Positions 1 to 8,988 are shown, numbered from the stretch's first letter. The stretch: DNA of 64,000 bases from UBA5536 sp964592595 (GCA_964592595.1 CAZQFH010000005.1:1-64000); one strand, 5' to 3'. Program-made: numbers and translations. Notes: generated by a model not told the origin, from the letters alone.

Positions 1-195
1 TTTTTTTATGAAAAACATAAACTTTTCCTTTATCGGGAGGATTTTGAGAAATTCATGAAAGGACTAACTGATTCAATTCAGTTTATTGAAACAGGCGAAG
101 TTCCCGAAGATTATGAAGAGCAACAATCAGGTGGGGACAATAGTGCCGTGGATGTTTCTTTTGAGGATTTGGATAAGATAGATGGTGAGCTCTAA
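1..195 (+). CDS. PUR-family DNA/RNA-binding protein (DUF3276), C-terminal fragment
   Basis: An open frame enters from the left edge and stops at a TAA at 193-195, so only the last 64 residues are visible. It begins FFYEKHKLFLYREDFEKF and ends in an acidic tail (SFEDLDKIDGEL). The FYEKHK-(I/L)-(F/Y)-L-Y-x-EDF-x-KF stretch followed by an acidic tail is how the small DUF3276/PUR-alpha-like nucleic-acid-binding proteins of Bacteroidota end. The N-terminal half lies outside the window. A strong terminator follows directly, so it is not co-transcribed with parA. The family assignment rests on recognition of this tail only. Confidence 0.7.
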   Translation, partial: FFYEKHKLFLYREDFEKFMKGLTDSIQFIETGEVPEDYEEQQSGGDNSAVDVSFEDLDKIDGEL

Positions 196-215
196 GCCTT
201 TGTTTAAGAACTGTT

Positions 216-247
216 AAAAGCTGCTTCAGGCAGCTTTTGATTTTTTT
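216..247 (+). terminator. Rho-independent terminator after the PUR gene
   Basis: Perfect 9-bp hairpin AAAAGCTGC / GCAGCTTTT (216-224 and 230-238) with a 5-nt loop (TTCAG), followed by a run of seven T (241-247). It lies 21 bp after the stop codon of the first gene. Confidence 0.85.
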
Positions 248-379
248 AGAGGGAGCATTTCGTCACAGTGTTGAAAAGTTAATGCTCAAAAGCATTGGCC
301 GCCTGTGTGAAAAATGTATTTTTGTGAGGTACTGCCTTGCGGTAGTGAGAAGAAAAATTTAACAATAAACCAGTTATTT

Positions 380-1174
380 ATGGGTAAGACCATTGCGATT
401 GCAAATCAAAAAGGCGGTGTAGGAAAAACTACTTCGGCTATTAATCTGGCAGCCAGTCTGGCGGTGCTGGAATACAAGACGTTGGTAGTAGATTTCGATC
501 CGCAGGCCAATGCAACTTCTGGTGTTGGGCTCGATCCAAAAGAGATCGAAAATAGTGTTTATGAATGCATTATTGATGATGTTCCGGTTGAGCAGGTGAT
601 TCGTGAAACAGGCACTCCTTATCTGCATATCATGCCAGCTCATATCGACCTGGTGGGTGCAGAAATTGAGATGATTAATTTGCCAAACAGGGAGCAAATG
701 ATGAAAAAGGTACTTGATAAAATTAAGGAGGATTATGATTTTATCATTATCGATTGTTCTCCTTCTTTGGGTTTGCTTACCGTAAATGCTTTAACGGCAG
801 CCGATTCAGTGATCATTCCTGTTCAATGTGAGTATTTTGCTCTTGAGGGATTAGGAAAATTATTGAATACCATAAAAATAGTACAAACACGATTAAACGA
901 AAAGCTGGATATCGAAGGCATTTTGCTTACGATGTTCGATAGCAGGTTACGGCTATCAAAGCAAGTAGTTGATGAGGTAAAAGCGCATTTTCAATCGATG
1001 GTTTTCGATACAATTATTAACAGAAATACCCGTTTAAGTGAAGCCCCGAGTTTTGGACAAACGATTATCATGCATGATGCAACGAGCACTGGAGCAGTAA
1101 ATTATTTGAATCTTGCCCGGGAAATTTTAACAAAAAATAACCTCAGATCGGAAGCAAGAGAGAAGCAGGAATAA
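380..1174 (+). CDS. parA: Chromosome partitioning ATPase ParA/Soj
   Basis: A 264-residue ParA/MinD-type ATPase that works with ParB in chromosome segregation. The deviant Walker A motif KGGVGKTT is at residues 11-18, the A'-box DFDPQANAT starts at Asp38, and the Walker B-type strand FIIIDCSPSLG is in mid-protein; the near-C-terminal NTRLSEAPSFG is also typical. The frame is open upstream to 314, but the ATG at 380 puts the family-typical MGKTIAIANQKGG at the N-terminus, and the extra 22 residues look non-coding. parB follows after 11 bp. No phage or plasmid genes are nearby, so this is the chromosomal copy. Confidence 0.97.
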   Translation: MGKTIAIANQKGGVGKTTSAINLAASLAVLEYKTLVVDFDPQANATSGVGLDPKEIENSVYECIIDDVPVEQVIRETGTPYLHIMPAHIDLVGAEIEMINLPNREQMMKKVLDKIKEDYDFIIIDCSPSLGLLTVNALTAADSVIIPVQCEYFALEGLGKLLNTIKIVQTRLNEKLDIEGILLTMFDSRLRLSKQVVDEVKAHFQSMVFDTIINRNTRLSEAPSFGQTIIMHDATSTGAVNYLNLAREILTKNNLRSEAREKQE

Positions 1175-1185
1175 ATGAATAAAAG

Positions 1186-2097
1186 ATGACAGCAAGTTCA
1201 GGAAAATCAAAAAAAAGAGCTTTGGGTCGCGGCCTGGAAGCCATCCTTCAAAGTCCGGATACGGATATTACCTCGGCGGATATTTCAGGGAATTATGTTG
1301 CAGGAGCTACTGCCGAAATAGCACTCGAAAAGATTGAAGCTAATCCTTTTCAGCCACGCACCGAATTTGATGATATGGCCCTGCGAGAACTTGCTGCTTC
1401 CATTAAGAATCAAGGAGTTATTCAACCTGTTACGGTTAGGAAGTTGGGTTATGACAGGTATCAGCTAATCTCAGGTGAACGCCGATTGCGTGCATCAAAA
1501 CTAGCTGGTATTGAAACGATTCCTGTTTTTATTCGAGTGGCCAACGATGAGCAGATGCTCGAGATGGCATTAGTCGAAAATATTCATCGCGAAAATTTAA
1601 ATGCCGTAGAAGTAGCAATATCTTACCAGCGTTTGATAGAAGAATGTGATCTAACGCAGGAACAGCTTAGCGATAGGGTGGGGAAAAGCCGTTCAACGAT
1701 TACAAATTTTCTGCGCTTATTAAAACTGCCCGCTGAAGTGCAGGTGGCTGTGCGTGATGGACACATTAGTATGGGGCATGCAAGGGCTCTGATAAATCTG
1801 GAAAATCCGGAACAGCAGCTTATCATTTTGCAGCAAATTGTTGAGGAAGAACTAAATGTGAGGCAGGTTGAAGCCTTGGTGAGAACCGTAAATGACCCTC
1901 CACAAAAAAGTGCTGGCAGTCTCAAACAAAAGAATACTATTCCAGAACATCACAAACAGAAAGTGAAACAGCTTGAACAGCAGTTAAATACAAAAATCAC
2001 AATCAAAAGAGATAGCAGTGGCAGAGGTAGTTTGTTAATTAGCTTTACTGATGATTTTACTTTTGACAAACTGATGGAACAACTGTCAAATGATTGA
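1186..2097 (+). CDS. parB: Chromosome partitioning protein ParB/Spo0J
   Basis: A 303-residue ParB that clamps on parS DNA. It starts with the conserved basic RALGRGLEAIL segment (11-21), which contacts ParA. The CTP-binding ParB/Srx core has NPFQPR at 53-58 and GERRLRASK at 97-105, followed by the ENIHRENL box (131-138). A helix-turn-helix occupies about 156-181 (LTQEQLSDRVGKSRSTITNF). The C-terminal dimer domain is charged. It lies 11 bp after parA and 6 bp before the next gene, so it is certainly in the same operon. No convincing parS site was found in the window. Confidence 0.97.
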   Translation: MTASSGKSKKRALGRGLEAILQSPDTDITSADISGNYVAGATAEIALEKIEANPFQPRTEFDDMALRELAASIKNQGVIQPVTVRKLGYDRYQLISGERRLRASKLAGIETIPVFIRVANDEQMLEMALVENIHRENLNAVEVAISYQRLIEECDLTQEQLSDRVGKSRSTITNFLRLLKLPAEVQVAVRDGHISMGHARALINLENPEQQLIILQQIVEEELNVRQVEALVRTVNDPPQKSAGSLKQKNTIPEHHKQKVKQLEQQLNTKITIKRDSSGRGSLLISFTDDFTFDKLMEQLSND

Positions 2098-2103
2098 TAA
2101 ACA

Positions 2104-2676
2104 ATGAATCGATCCTGTTTTTTGACTTTCTTGATCTTCATCTTATTTTCAATGAACCTGAAGGCTCAGGAAACAAACGATTTGGCCGAAATTAAAAAGC
2201 CTCACTCACCACACAAAGCTACAATTTATTCGGCTATACTTCCTGGCTTAGGTCAGGCCTATAACCGAAAATACTGGAAAGTTCCGGTTGTTTATGCCGG
2301 AATTGGCACTATTTATTATTTGGCTAGTTCCAATGCAAAAGAATATCGTAAAGCGCGTGAGGCTTATGATTATGTATCAAACGAATACGACTATCCAATT
2401 GATAATGATTTAGTTGATAGATATTCTGCTCAGGATTTACAGTCGATTCGGGATTATTACCGACGAAATATGGAACTCAGCTGGATTGTAATGGGACTTT
2501 GGTATGTTTTAAATATTGTTGATGCTACAGTTGATGCACATTTTTTTGATTATGATATTTCGGATGATTTATCTGTTCGGTTGGAACCTGTAATGAGAAC
2601 CGACCATGTGTTTCCAGAGATGTCGCAATCCTATGCCGGAGTGCAGCCCGGGCTGAGTTTGCGCTTCAGGTTTTAA
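2104..2676 (+). CDS. DUF5683 domain membrane protein
   Basis: 190 residues with an N-terminal signal peptide (hydrophobic LTFLIFILFSMNLKAQ). The DUF5683 signature IYSAILPGLGQAYNRKYWK (about 41-59) precedes a membrane segment (VVYAGIGTIYYLA), with a second one around WIVMGLWYVLNIVDA. The function is unknown. In Bacteroidota this family sits between parB and dapB, as here (6 bp after parB, 78 bp before dapB), which is the main support for the call. Confidence 0.85.
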   Translation: MNRSCFLTFLIFILFSMNLKAQETNDLAEIKKPHSPHKATIYSAILPGLGQAYNRKYWKVPVVYAGIGTIYYLASSNAKEYRKAREAYDYVSNEYDYPIDNDLVDRYSAQDLQSIRDYYRRNMELSWIVMGLWYVLNIVDATVDAHFFDYDISDDLSVRLEPVMRTDHVFPEMSQSYAGVQPGLSLRFRF

Positions 2677-2754
2677 AATTGACTTGGAATCATACACTAA
2701 AAAGAGGTATTTTCGTGCAAAAACTGCTTTTTACTTTGCTTTAGAAACGAGAGA

Positions 2755-3486
2755 ATGAAAAAACTTAAAATTGCTATAATTGGTTATGGGCGCATGGGGA
2801 AAACCATCGAGCAACTCGCCTTGGAGCGCTCACATCAGGTGGTTGCAAGGCTTAATGATGAAAGGGATTGGCACAAGCAGTTGGATAAATTTATTACTGC
2901 TGACGTTGCCATTGAGTTTAGTCTTCCTGATAAAGTAGTTGGTAACATCCACAAATGTTTTGATGCCAATATGCCAGTGGTCGTTGGAACTACAGGATGG
3001 TATCATGAGCTTAATGAGGTGCTTAGCTGGTGTAGTGAGCAGGATCAGGCAATTTTTTACGCTTCAAATTATAGTATAGGTATGAATTTGATGTTTCAAC
3101 TCACAAAAGAAATGAGTGAATTGGCTGCGAAATATGGCTTTAGGATGAGATTGTTTGAAAAACATCATCAGCACAAACTTGACACCCCTAGCGGAACTGC
3201 CCTGGAAATTGCGCGCTTGGTGAAACAATATCATCCTGTAATTGAAGGTTATGTGCTGGAAGAGTCTCCTAATCATAAGCTTTTGCCCATAGAAGCAGTT
3301 CGCGAAGGAGAAGTTAATGGTTTGCACCGGCTTGAGCTGATTTCGGCAAACGAAAGTCTTAGCCTGACGCATGAAGCCTACAGCAGGAAAGGATTTGCTA
3401 TGGGTGCTTTGATGGCAGCTGAGTTTTTAGTTGGGAAAAAAGGTGCGTTTACCATGAAAGATTTATTGCAATCAGATGAGGAATAG
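2755..3486 (+). CDS. dapB: 4-hydroxy-tetrahydrodipicolinate reductase DapB
   Basis: A 243-residue NAD(P)H-dependent reductase of the diaminopimelate/lysine pathway. The Rossmann motif GYGRMGK is at residues 10-16. The catalytic and substrate-binding block EKHHQHKLDTPSGTA is at 135-149, with the His pair and Lys expected of the family. VVGTTGW (76-82) and YASNYSIGMN (102-111) are also diagnostic. The length is normal for the short DapB of Bacteroidota. The next gene starts inside its 3' end (11-bp overlap), so translation is probably coupled. Confidence 0.97.
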   Translation: MKKLKIAIIGYGRMGKTIEQLALERSHQVVARLNDERDWHKQLDKFITADVAIEFSLPDKVVGNIHKCFDANMPVVVGTTGWYHELNEVLSWCSEQDQAIFYASNYSIGMNLMFQLTKEMSELAAKYGFRMRLFEKHHQHKLDTPSGTALEIARLVKQYHPVIEGYVLEESPNHKLLPIEAVREGEVNGLHRLELISANESLSLTHEAYSRKGFAMGALMAAEFLVGKKGAFTMKDLLQSDEE

Positions 3487-3952
3487 TAGTTTATTTTCAA
3501 TAACGATATTAGTATCGGCTTTAATTGGTGCTTTCCTTTTTGTGGGAGCATGCACGACTTCAAAAAAAGTTGCTGGTGGCCAAGGTTTAACTGAAAAATC
3601 ATGTATCACCATGAATATTGATCAAGCAACAAATAAAACCCTGAAGGGAAGAGCGTATGAATTGATTTCATTAAAACTTCAAAATAACTGCCTTACTGCT
3701 GTTGTGGATTATAGCGGCGGTTGTAGCAATCCTGAAATTAGTGTTAACCTGCTTGAAATTGATCGGGCTGCCTATCCTAAACAAGCTTTGATTGATATAG
3801 TTATTCAAGGCGAAGACGCCTGTCGCGAATTGGTTTCTGACAGTATTGCCATCAATATTTCTTATCTGGAGGCAATGGCTCGTGATGGGGGTATCAAATT
3901 GCGCTTTGCCGGTCAGGAAAAAGAATTTTTTTATGCCCTACCGCTCAAGTGA
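3476..3952 (+). CDS. Putative lipoprotein of unknown function
   Basis: 158 residues. A hydrophobic N-terminus ends in a lipobox-like FVGAC, with the lipidated Cys at about residue 26, so it is probably an envelope lipoprotein. The mature part has four more Cys (CITMN, NNCLTA, GGCSNP, DACREL), which could form two disulfides, and a predicted all-beta character. It overlaps the end of dapB by 11 bp in another frame and precedes lepB by 76 bp. I do not recognise the family. Confidence 0.75.
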   Translation: MRNSSLFSITILVSALIGAFLFVGACTTSKKVAGGQGLTEKSCITMNIDQATNKTLKGRAYELISLKLQNNCLTAVVDYSGGCSNPEISVNLLEIDRAAYPKQALIDIVIQGEDACRELVSDSIAINISYLEAMARDGGIKLRFAGQEKEFFYALPLK

Positions 3953-4028
3953 TTACGAATTATTAACAAAATCCTGACTGAGCTTTGGAATCACTTTTCT
4001 AATTTAGCACCTTCAAAAAACCTTAATC

Positions 4029-5543
4029 ATGCTTGCACTGATCATTATTATCCCGTTGCTTTTTACTATCCCAACCGTTTTTGCCTGGCAATTGTTTGCT
4101 AAAGCAGGTAAGCCTGCTTATTTGAGTTTGATACCTTTCTATAACCTTTTTGTGCTCTTGCAGATTATCAAGAAGCCTGTATGGTGGTATATTCTTTTGC
4201 TCATTCCTTTCCTCAATGTATTCGTTTATATGTTGATGCTGGTCGAATTGGTAAAGTGTTATGGTAAGTATGGCCTGGGAGAGCAATTTTTGGCGGTTGT
4301 GGTTCCTTTTGTTTACTTGCCTTTGATAAGTGCCGACAGTAAACTAAACTATCAGGATCCTTCAATAACTGAACGTCCGAAGAAGGGCCCGGTAAGAGAA
4401 TGGCTTGATGCTATAATTTTTGCTGTGGTTGCTGCAACGATAATCCGTACTTTTTTAATTGAAGCCTATACAATTCCCACTTCCAGTATGGAAAAATCGC
4501 TGCTTGTGGGCGATTTCTTGTTTGTAAGTAAGATCAGCTATGGGCCTAAAATCCCCAATACGCCGCTTGCTTTTCCTTTCGTTCATCATACTTTGCCCTG
4601 GAGCCAAACAGCTAAAAGCTATGTGGAATGGATTAAGCTTCCTTATTATCGTTTTGCCGGGATGGGAAATGTTGAACGTAATGATGCTGTAGTTTTTAAT
4701 TATCCGGCTGGTGATACAGTTAGCGATCGTTTTCAGAGTAACGTGAGCTATTATTCCTTAGTGCGCCAGTACGGAAGGGAAAGGGTTTGGACCGATAACA
4801 GAAATTTTGGGAATATTATTGCCCGCCCTGTTGATAAGCGAGAAAACTATATCAAACGTGGTGTTGGTATGCCTGGAGATACCATTCAAATCATTGAAGC
4901 AGAACTGTTTGTCAATGGTAAAAAAGCTGATGCGCCTGCTACACTTCAATTCAAACACCTGGTGAAAACAGATGGCACGATGATCAATCAGCGCATTATG
5001 GATCGGTTTAATATCACTGAAGGCAAGCGACTTAGCCAACCCGATGAATATATGCTGTGGATTAGCGAACAAATTGCTGACGAATTAGAAAAACTTCCTA
5101 ATGTTTACAGTGTTGAAAAAATTGTTGAACCCACAGATATCAGAGACCCTGAAGTATTTCCTAATGCTGATAATTTCAACTGGAACATTGATAATTTTGG
5201 CCCCCTTTGGATTCCTGAAAAAGGGAAAACAGTTGGGCTATCTACCGAAAACCTGCCTTTATATGAACGCATTATTACAGCATACGAAGGAAATGAACTG
5301 GAAGTAAAAGATGGGAACATTTTGTTAAATGGTTCTCCGGCAACTAAATACACTTTTAAAATGAATTACTATTGGATGATGGGTGATAATCGTCATAATT
5401 CAGCAGATTCGAGAATTTGGGGTTTTGTGCCCGAAGATCATGTCGTGGGGAAAGCGGTTTTTGTTTGGCTTTCACTTGATCCCAATAAGTCGTTATTTGA
5501 TGGAAAAATTCGTTTTAATAAGTCGATGCGTGTTGTAAATTGA
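4029..5543 (+). CDS. lepB: Signal peptidase I with extra N-terminal membrane domain
   Basis: 504 residues, well above the usual 200-330. Residues 1-105 form a polytopic membrane domain (about three hydrophobic segments) resembling DUF5684-type domains. The S26 peptidase begins at about 120 with a membrane anchor (DAIIFAVVAATIIRTFLI). The catalytic Ser is in IPTSSME (Ser153) and the catalytic Lys in YIKRGVGMPGD (Lys276). The C-terminal box GDNRHNSADSRIWG and VPEDHVVGKA follow. A long insert separates the catalytic Lys from box E, as is common in Bacteroidota. It cleaves Sec signal peptides in the inner membrane. Confidence 0.95.
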   Translation: MLALIIIIPLLFTIPTVFAWQLFAKAGKPAYLSLIPFYNLFVLLQIIKKPVWWYILLLIPFLNVFVYMLMLVELVKCYGKYGLGEQFLAVVVPFVYLPLISADSKLNYQDPSITERPKKGPVREWLDAIIFAVVAATIIRTFLIEAYTIPTSSMEKSLLVGDFLFVSKISYGPKIPNTPLAFPFVHHTLPWSQTAKSYVEWIKLPYYRFAGMGNVERNDAVVFNYPAGDTVSDRFQSNVSYYSLVRQYGRERVWTDNRNFGNIIARPVDKRENYIKRGVGMPGDTIQIIEAELFVNGKKADAPATLQFKHLVKTDGTMINQRIMDRFNITEGKRLSQPDEYMLWISEQIADELEKLPNVYSVEKIVEPTDIRDPEVFPNADNFNWNIDNFGPLWIPEKGKTVGLSTENLPLYERIITAYEGNELEVKDGNILLNGSPATKYTFKMNYYWMMGDNRHNSADSRIWGFVPEDHVVGKAVFVWLSLDPNKSLFDGKIRFNKSMRVVN

Positions 5544-5583
5544 GATTTGATAATAGGTGGTATAAATATTTAGCTAAATTACT

Positions 5584-6021
5584 ATGAAAAAAGCAGTTAT
5601 TGAAACAGAAAAGGGTACCATGATTGTAGAATTGTATGATGATGACGCCCCAAAAACCGTGGAAAATTTTATAAGTCTAATCCAAAAAGGCTTCTACGAT
5701 GGCCTTGCTTTCCATAGGGTAATCCCCAACTTTGTTGTTCAGGGTGGCTGCCCAAAAGGCGATGGAACCGGAGGCCCCGGTTATTCCATCAACTGTGAAT
5801 TGGATGGTCAAAGGCAAAAACACGAGCGTGGTGTGCTTTCAATGGCACATGCCGGACGAAATACTGGCGGATCACAATTTTTTATTTGTCACAATCGCGA
5901 AAACACTGCTCATCTGGATCGTAATCATACCGTTTTTGGTAAGGTGATCGAAAATATCGAAGTGGTTGATATGATACGGCAAGGAGATAAAATGATAAAG
6001 CTCAGTGTGGTAGAAGAATAA
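5584..6021 (+). CDS. Cyclophilin-type peptidyl-prolyl isomerase
   Basis: A 145-residue cytoplasmic cyclophilin without a signal peptide. Family motifs are present in order: APKTVENFISL, FYDGLAFHRVIPNFVVQGG (catalytic Arg in FHRV), GDGTGGPGYSI, GVLSMAHAGRNTGGSQFFI and HLDRNHTVFGKVI. It starts 40 bp after lepB and is followed by a clear terminator, making it the last gene of the parA-lepB block. Confidence 0.95.
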   Translation: MKKAVIETEKGTMIVELYDDDAPKTVENFISLIQKGFYDGLAFHRVIPNFVVQGGCPKGDGTGGPGYSINCELDGQRQKHERGVLSMAHAGRNTGGSQFFICHNRENTAHLDRNHTVFGKVIENIEVVDMIRQGDKMIKLSVVEE

Positions 6022-6037
6022 TTTTATTTAAAATTAT

Positions 6038-6065
6038 AAATACCGACTTTTTCAGTCGGTATTTT
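6038..6065 (+). terminator. Rho-independent terminator after the cyclophilin gene
   Basis: An 11-bp perfect hairpin, AAATACCGACT / AGTCGGTATTT, with the loop TTTTC, ending in a T-run. It separates the lepB block from the Fur-family gene. Confidence 0.85.
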
Positions 6066-6080
6066 TAGAATTTCAATTAA

Positions 6081-6101
6081 ATTTGCAACCTCGTTGCAAA
6101 T
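6081..6101 (+). promoter_or_regulatory. Fur/Zur-type operator upstream of the Fur-family gene
   Basis: Perfect 9-bp inverted repeat ATTTGCAAC / GTTGCAAAT separated by CTC, centred 20 bp before the ATG at 6111. Length and symmetry match operators bound by Fur-superfamily dimers, and the position implies autoregulation. A smaller TTTGCA-GT-TGCAAA dyad precedes the metal-binding lipoprotein gene of the same unit. Confidence 0.7.
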
Positions 6102-6110
6102 GTATATTTT

Positions 6111-6530
6111 ATGCAAAATTTGACCAGAACAATACTTGATCAGAAAAAGCTACAGAAAACACCTTGTAGGGTCGAGGTATTGGAAGCGCTGCATCAGGCC
6201 TCAACAGCGCTGAGTGAGCAGGAAATCAAAGACAGGCTTCATTTTGATTACGACAGGGCAACATTGTTTAGAACACTGCGCACTTTTTTGGAGAACAGCC
6301 TTATTCATCAGGTTGTTGTACAAAAAAATGAGGTGAAATATGCACTTAATCAACCACATCTCGAGCTGGAACAACAGCCCGGCCACGCTCATTTTCATTG
6401 CGACAGATGTGATAAGGTTTTTTGTTTGGGTGCTGTTTCGCAGGATATGATGATTGTACCAAAGGATTTTCAGGTAAATAGTTTTGAGATTATGTTTAAT
6501 GGTTTTTGTGCACAATGCAGAGCAAATTAA
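6111..6530 (+). CDS. Fur-family transcriptional regulator, probably Zur-like
   Basis: 139 residues. The N-terminal winged helix includes TPCRVEVLEALHQ and a recognition helix YDRATLFRTLRTFLENSLIH. The C-terminal metal domain has HAHFHCDRCDKVFCL and GFCAQC, i.e. two CxxC pairs for structural zinc and a His-rich regulatory site. The operator at 6081-6101 lies just before it. Its 3' end overlaps the TonB receptor start by 16 bp, so regulator and receptor are co-transcribed. With a DUF4625 lipoprotein downstream, zinc is the likeliest metal, but iron or manganese cannot be excluded from sequence. Confidence 0.88.
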   Translation: MQNLTRTILDQKKLQKTPCRVEVLEALHQASTALSEQEIKDRLHFDYDRATLFRTLRTFLENSLIHQVVVQKNEVKYALNQPHLELEQQPGHAHFHCDRCDKVFCLGAVSQDMMIVPKDFQVNSFEIMFNGFCAQCRAN

Positions 6531-8896
6531 TCTTATTTCTTTTGCTGTTTTTTGCAGCTCAATCGAGTAATAGCCAATCACAGGATGGGGGCAATAGGCT
6601 CACAGGGATTGTGCTCAACGATCGCAATGAACCTATGGCGGGAGCTCATGTTTTTATGGCAGAAAGCTCAGAACAGACCCTTTCAGATAGCAGCGGACAA
6701 TTCTATTTCAATGATTTAGCCAGTGGGCAGTACAGATTGCATGTGAGCTTTGTCGGATATCGCTGTATTCATCCTTACCGTGTTTTGGTGGATAAAAAAA
6801 ACACCATAGTGACCGTTGTGATGGAGCCTGAAAATCATGGTTTGGATGAGGTTGTAATACTTTCTGACCGAAAGGAAGAAGCCGAAAAAACTCCTCAGGC
6901 TGTTGTTGGAGCAGGTGAGCAATACCTCAGAGAAAACAGGGGAAGCAGCCTGATGACCAGTTTGGAGAAATTGCCTGGTATTCAGGCAATGACGATAGGA
7001 CAGGGGCTTTCGAAGCCGATGATCCGTGGGCTTTCTTTCAACCGGGTAGTGGTTACTGAGAATAATATTAAGGTTGAAGGACAGCAATGGGGGGCCGATC
7101 ACGGCCTTGAGGTTGATCAGTTTGCCGTGGAGCAAATTGAAATTATCAAAGGACCATCCAGTTTGATTTATGGCTCTGATGCTGTGGGAGGGGTTGTGCG
7201 TCTAAAGCCACATGCCTTAGCTTCACCGGGAAATATTGAAACAGAATTGAATACAATTTTCAGATCGGTAAATGATTTATTGGGAATTTCGGTTCGGAGC
7301 CGTTATCGGGCGGATAAGTTTTTTACTTATGCACGCTTTACTCAAACGCGATTTTCAGATTACCGTGTTCCGGCTGATAGTTTCTATTACAACAGGTACC
7401 GTTTTGCGATTCCAAATAAAAGGCTAAAAAATACAGCAGGGCAGGAGCAAAGTGCCTATTTTACTGCCGGGTGGATTGATGATTGGGGGAAATTGTCATT
7501 TTCGGTCAGTGATGTTTTTTCTAAGACCGGATTTTTTCCGGGCGCTCATGGTCTGCCCAGTGCCGCCAAGCTTCAGGATGATGGTTCGCTCCGAAATATT
7601 GAACTTCCTTTTCAACAGGTTAATCATTTTAAACTTAGTCTTAATGGAATTTTTATTTTAACCAAAACACAAAAACTACTTGTTGACGGCGGTTATCAAT
7701 CAAATCACAGGCAGGAGTGGTCGCTGTTTCACAGTCATTATCCCGGCCAGCAAGCTCCCGAAATTAATCCCGATTTGGAACTGGAATGGGGATTGGATAC
7801 CTGGTTAGGTAACATAGTTTATCGAAAACAGGCTTCAGGTCATCGCTTAGATTTTGGCTTGAGTACTGTTTATCAGGAAAACGGTATCGGAGGCTATATG
7901 TTTTTAATTCCTGCTTATCAAAAAACGGGTTTAGGCACTTTTTATGTACACGACTGGAAACTGAGCGAAAAGTGGCGTTTCAATTGGGGCTTGCGTTACG
8001 ACTGGGGAAACCTAAAAATGGAGTATCACTTTTCTCCCTTCACTTCAACCGTTAAAGCACCTGATTATAATGGAGACTTTAATGATCTGAGCTGGGGTGT
8101 AGGAGCAGTTTTTGATCCGGATAATAATATCTTAGTCAAGATAAATCTGGCCAAGAGTTTTCGTATGCCGGTCACTGCCGAGCTGGGTTCAAACGGCATT
8201 CATCACGGATCTTTTCGTTATGAGTTAGGCGATACTACTATCACATCAGAATATGCCTATCAAGCTGATTTGGCGCTTCAATGGAAAAATCAAAAATGGT
8301 ATTTTGCGATAAGTCCATTCGCTGCCTATTTTCCCAATTTTATTTATTTGAATCCAACCGGAAGCTATCTGATGCCCGATGGAAGCGAAGTTCAGGAAGC
8401 TGATGCTGGTCAGATCTACCGCTATGTGCAGTCGGAAGCTTATCGGTTTGGTGCCGAAATGGAATTGGGAATGCAAATTAGTCGCCTGTTCGACTGGGAC
8501 TTACAAACAGAATATGTCTATACCACCGATGGCGTTTATCCCATTCCTTTTACCCCGCCATTTAAGCTTGTAATGGGAATAAACCATATTCTGCCGGCTT
8601 ATTGGCGAAAGCTGCATCAAACGCAATTGCGTTTTGAATGGGTAAGTGTTGCCAAACAAGCATTAGTAGCACGCAACGAACGCGTTACGCCGGGTTATGA
8701 CTTGTTTAATATTAGCTTTTCTACAAAAATACTCACTTCGTATTTTCCTCTGGGAATTGATCTTCAGTGGCAAAATGTATTCAATACTAAATATTTCAAT
8801 CACCTGAGTTTTTACAGGCAGCTTCAGCTACCCGAAGCCGGAACTAACCTTCAGCTTTCAGTGTCTGTCCCAATTAATGTTAAAATCAAGCGATAA
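6515..8896 (+). CDS. TonB-dependent outer-membrane receptor, probable metal uptake
   Basis: About 793 residues from the ATG at 6515 (a TTG at 6506 is an alternative). A signal peptide (LILFLLLFFAAQSSNSQ) is followed by a CarboxypepD_reg-like domain (LTGIVLNDRNEPMAGAHVF to about residue 105). The plug domain contains GLSKPMIRGLSFNRVVV and EIIKGPSSLIYGSDAVGGV, and then the 22-strand barrel runs to the end. The short length, and the presence of a Fur-family gene rather than a SusD partner, suggest metal-chelate or metal-ion import rather than glycan uptake. It overlaps the regulator gene by 16 bp. Confidence 0.92.
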   Translation: MQSKLILFLLLFFAAQSSNSQSQDGGNRLTGIVLNDRNEPMAGAHVFMAESSEQTLSDSSGQFYFNDLASGQYRLHVSFVGYRCIHPYRVLVDKKNTIVTVVMEPENHGLDEVVILSDRKEEAEKTPQAVVGAGEQYLRENRGSSLMTSLEKLPGIQAMTIGQGLSKPMIRGLSFNRVVVTENNIKVEGQQWGADHGLEVDQFAVEQIEIIKGPSSLIYGSDAVGGVVRLKPHALASPGNIETELNTIFRSVNDLLGISVRSRYRADKFFTYARFTQTRFSDYRVPADSFYYNRYRFAIPNKRLKNTAGQEQSAYFTAGWIDDWGKLSFSVSDVFSKTGFFPGAHGLPSAAKLQDDGSLRNIELPFQQVNHFKLSLNGIFILTKTQKLLVDGGYQSNHRQEWSLFHSHYPGQQAPEINPDLELEWGLDTWLGNIVYRKQASGHRLDFGLSTVYQENGIGGYMFLIPAYQKTGLGTFYVHDWKLSEKWRFNWGLRYDWGNLKMEYHFSPFTSTVKAPDYNGDFNDLSWGVGAVFDPDNNILVKINLAKSFRMPVTAELGSNGIHHGSFRYELGDTTITSEYAYQADLALQWKNQKWYFAISPFAAYFPNFIYLNPTGSYLMPDGSEVQEADAGQIYRYVQSEAYRFGAEMELGMQISRLFDWDLQTEYVYTTDGVYPIPFTPPFKLVMGINHILPAYWRKLHQTQLRFEWVSVAKQALVARNERVTPGYDLFNISFSTKILTSYFPLGIDLQWQNVFNTKYFNHLSFYRQLQLPEAGTNLQLSVSVPINVKIKR

Positions 8897-8974
8897 ATAT
8901 TTTAAGAAAAGTGCCAATCAGAATGAAACCTCAAATGTGATTTTACCTTCAATAAATGCTATTAATCCATTACT

Positions 8975-8988
8975 TTTGCAGTTGCAAA
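8975..8988 (+). promoter_or_regulatory. Possible second Fur/Zur-type half-operator
   Basis: TTTGCA-GT-TGCAAA dyad 36 bp before the lipoprotein ATG at 9024. The right half GTTGCAAA is identical to the operator at 6081-6101, but the left half is shifted by three bases, so this is weaker evidence for a binding site. It could let the lipoprotein be expressed separately under the same regulator. Confidence 0.4.

Noticed and set aside
314..379. Longer N-terminus of ParA
   Set aside because: The extra 22 residues do not fit the family, whose members begin at MGKTIAIANQKGG.
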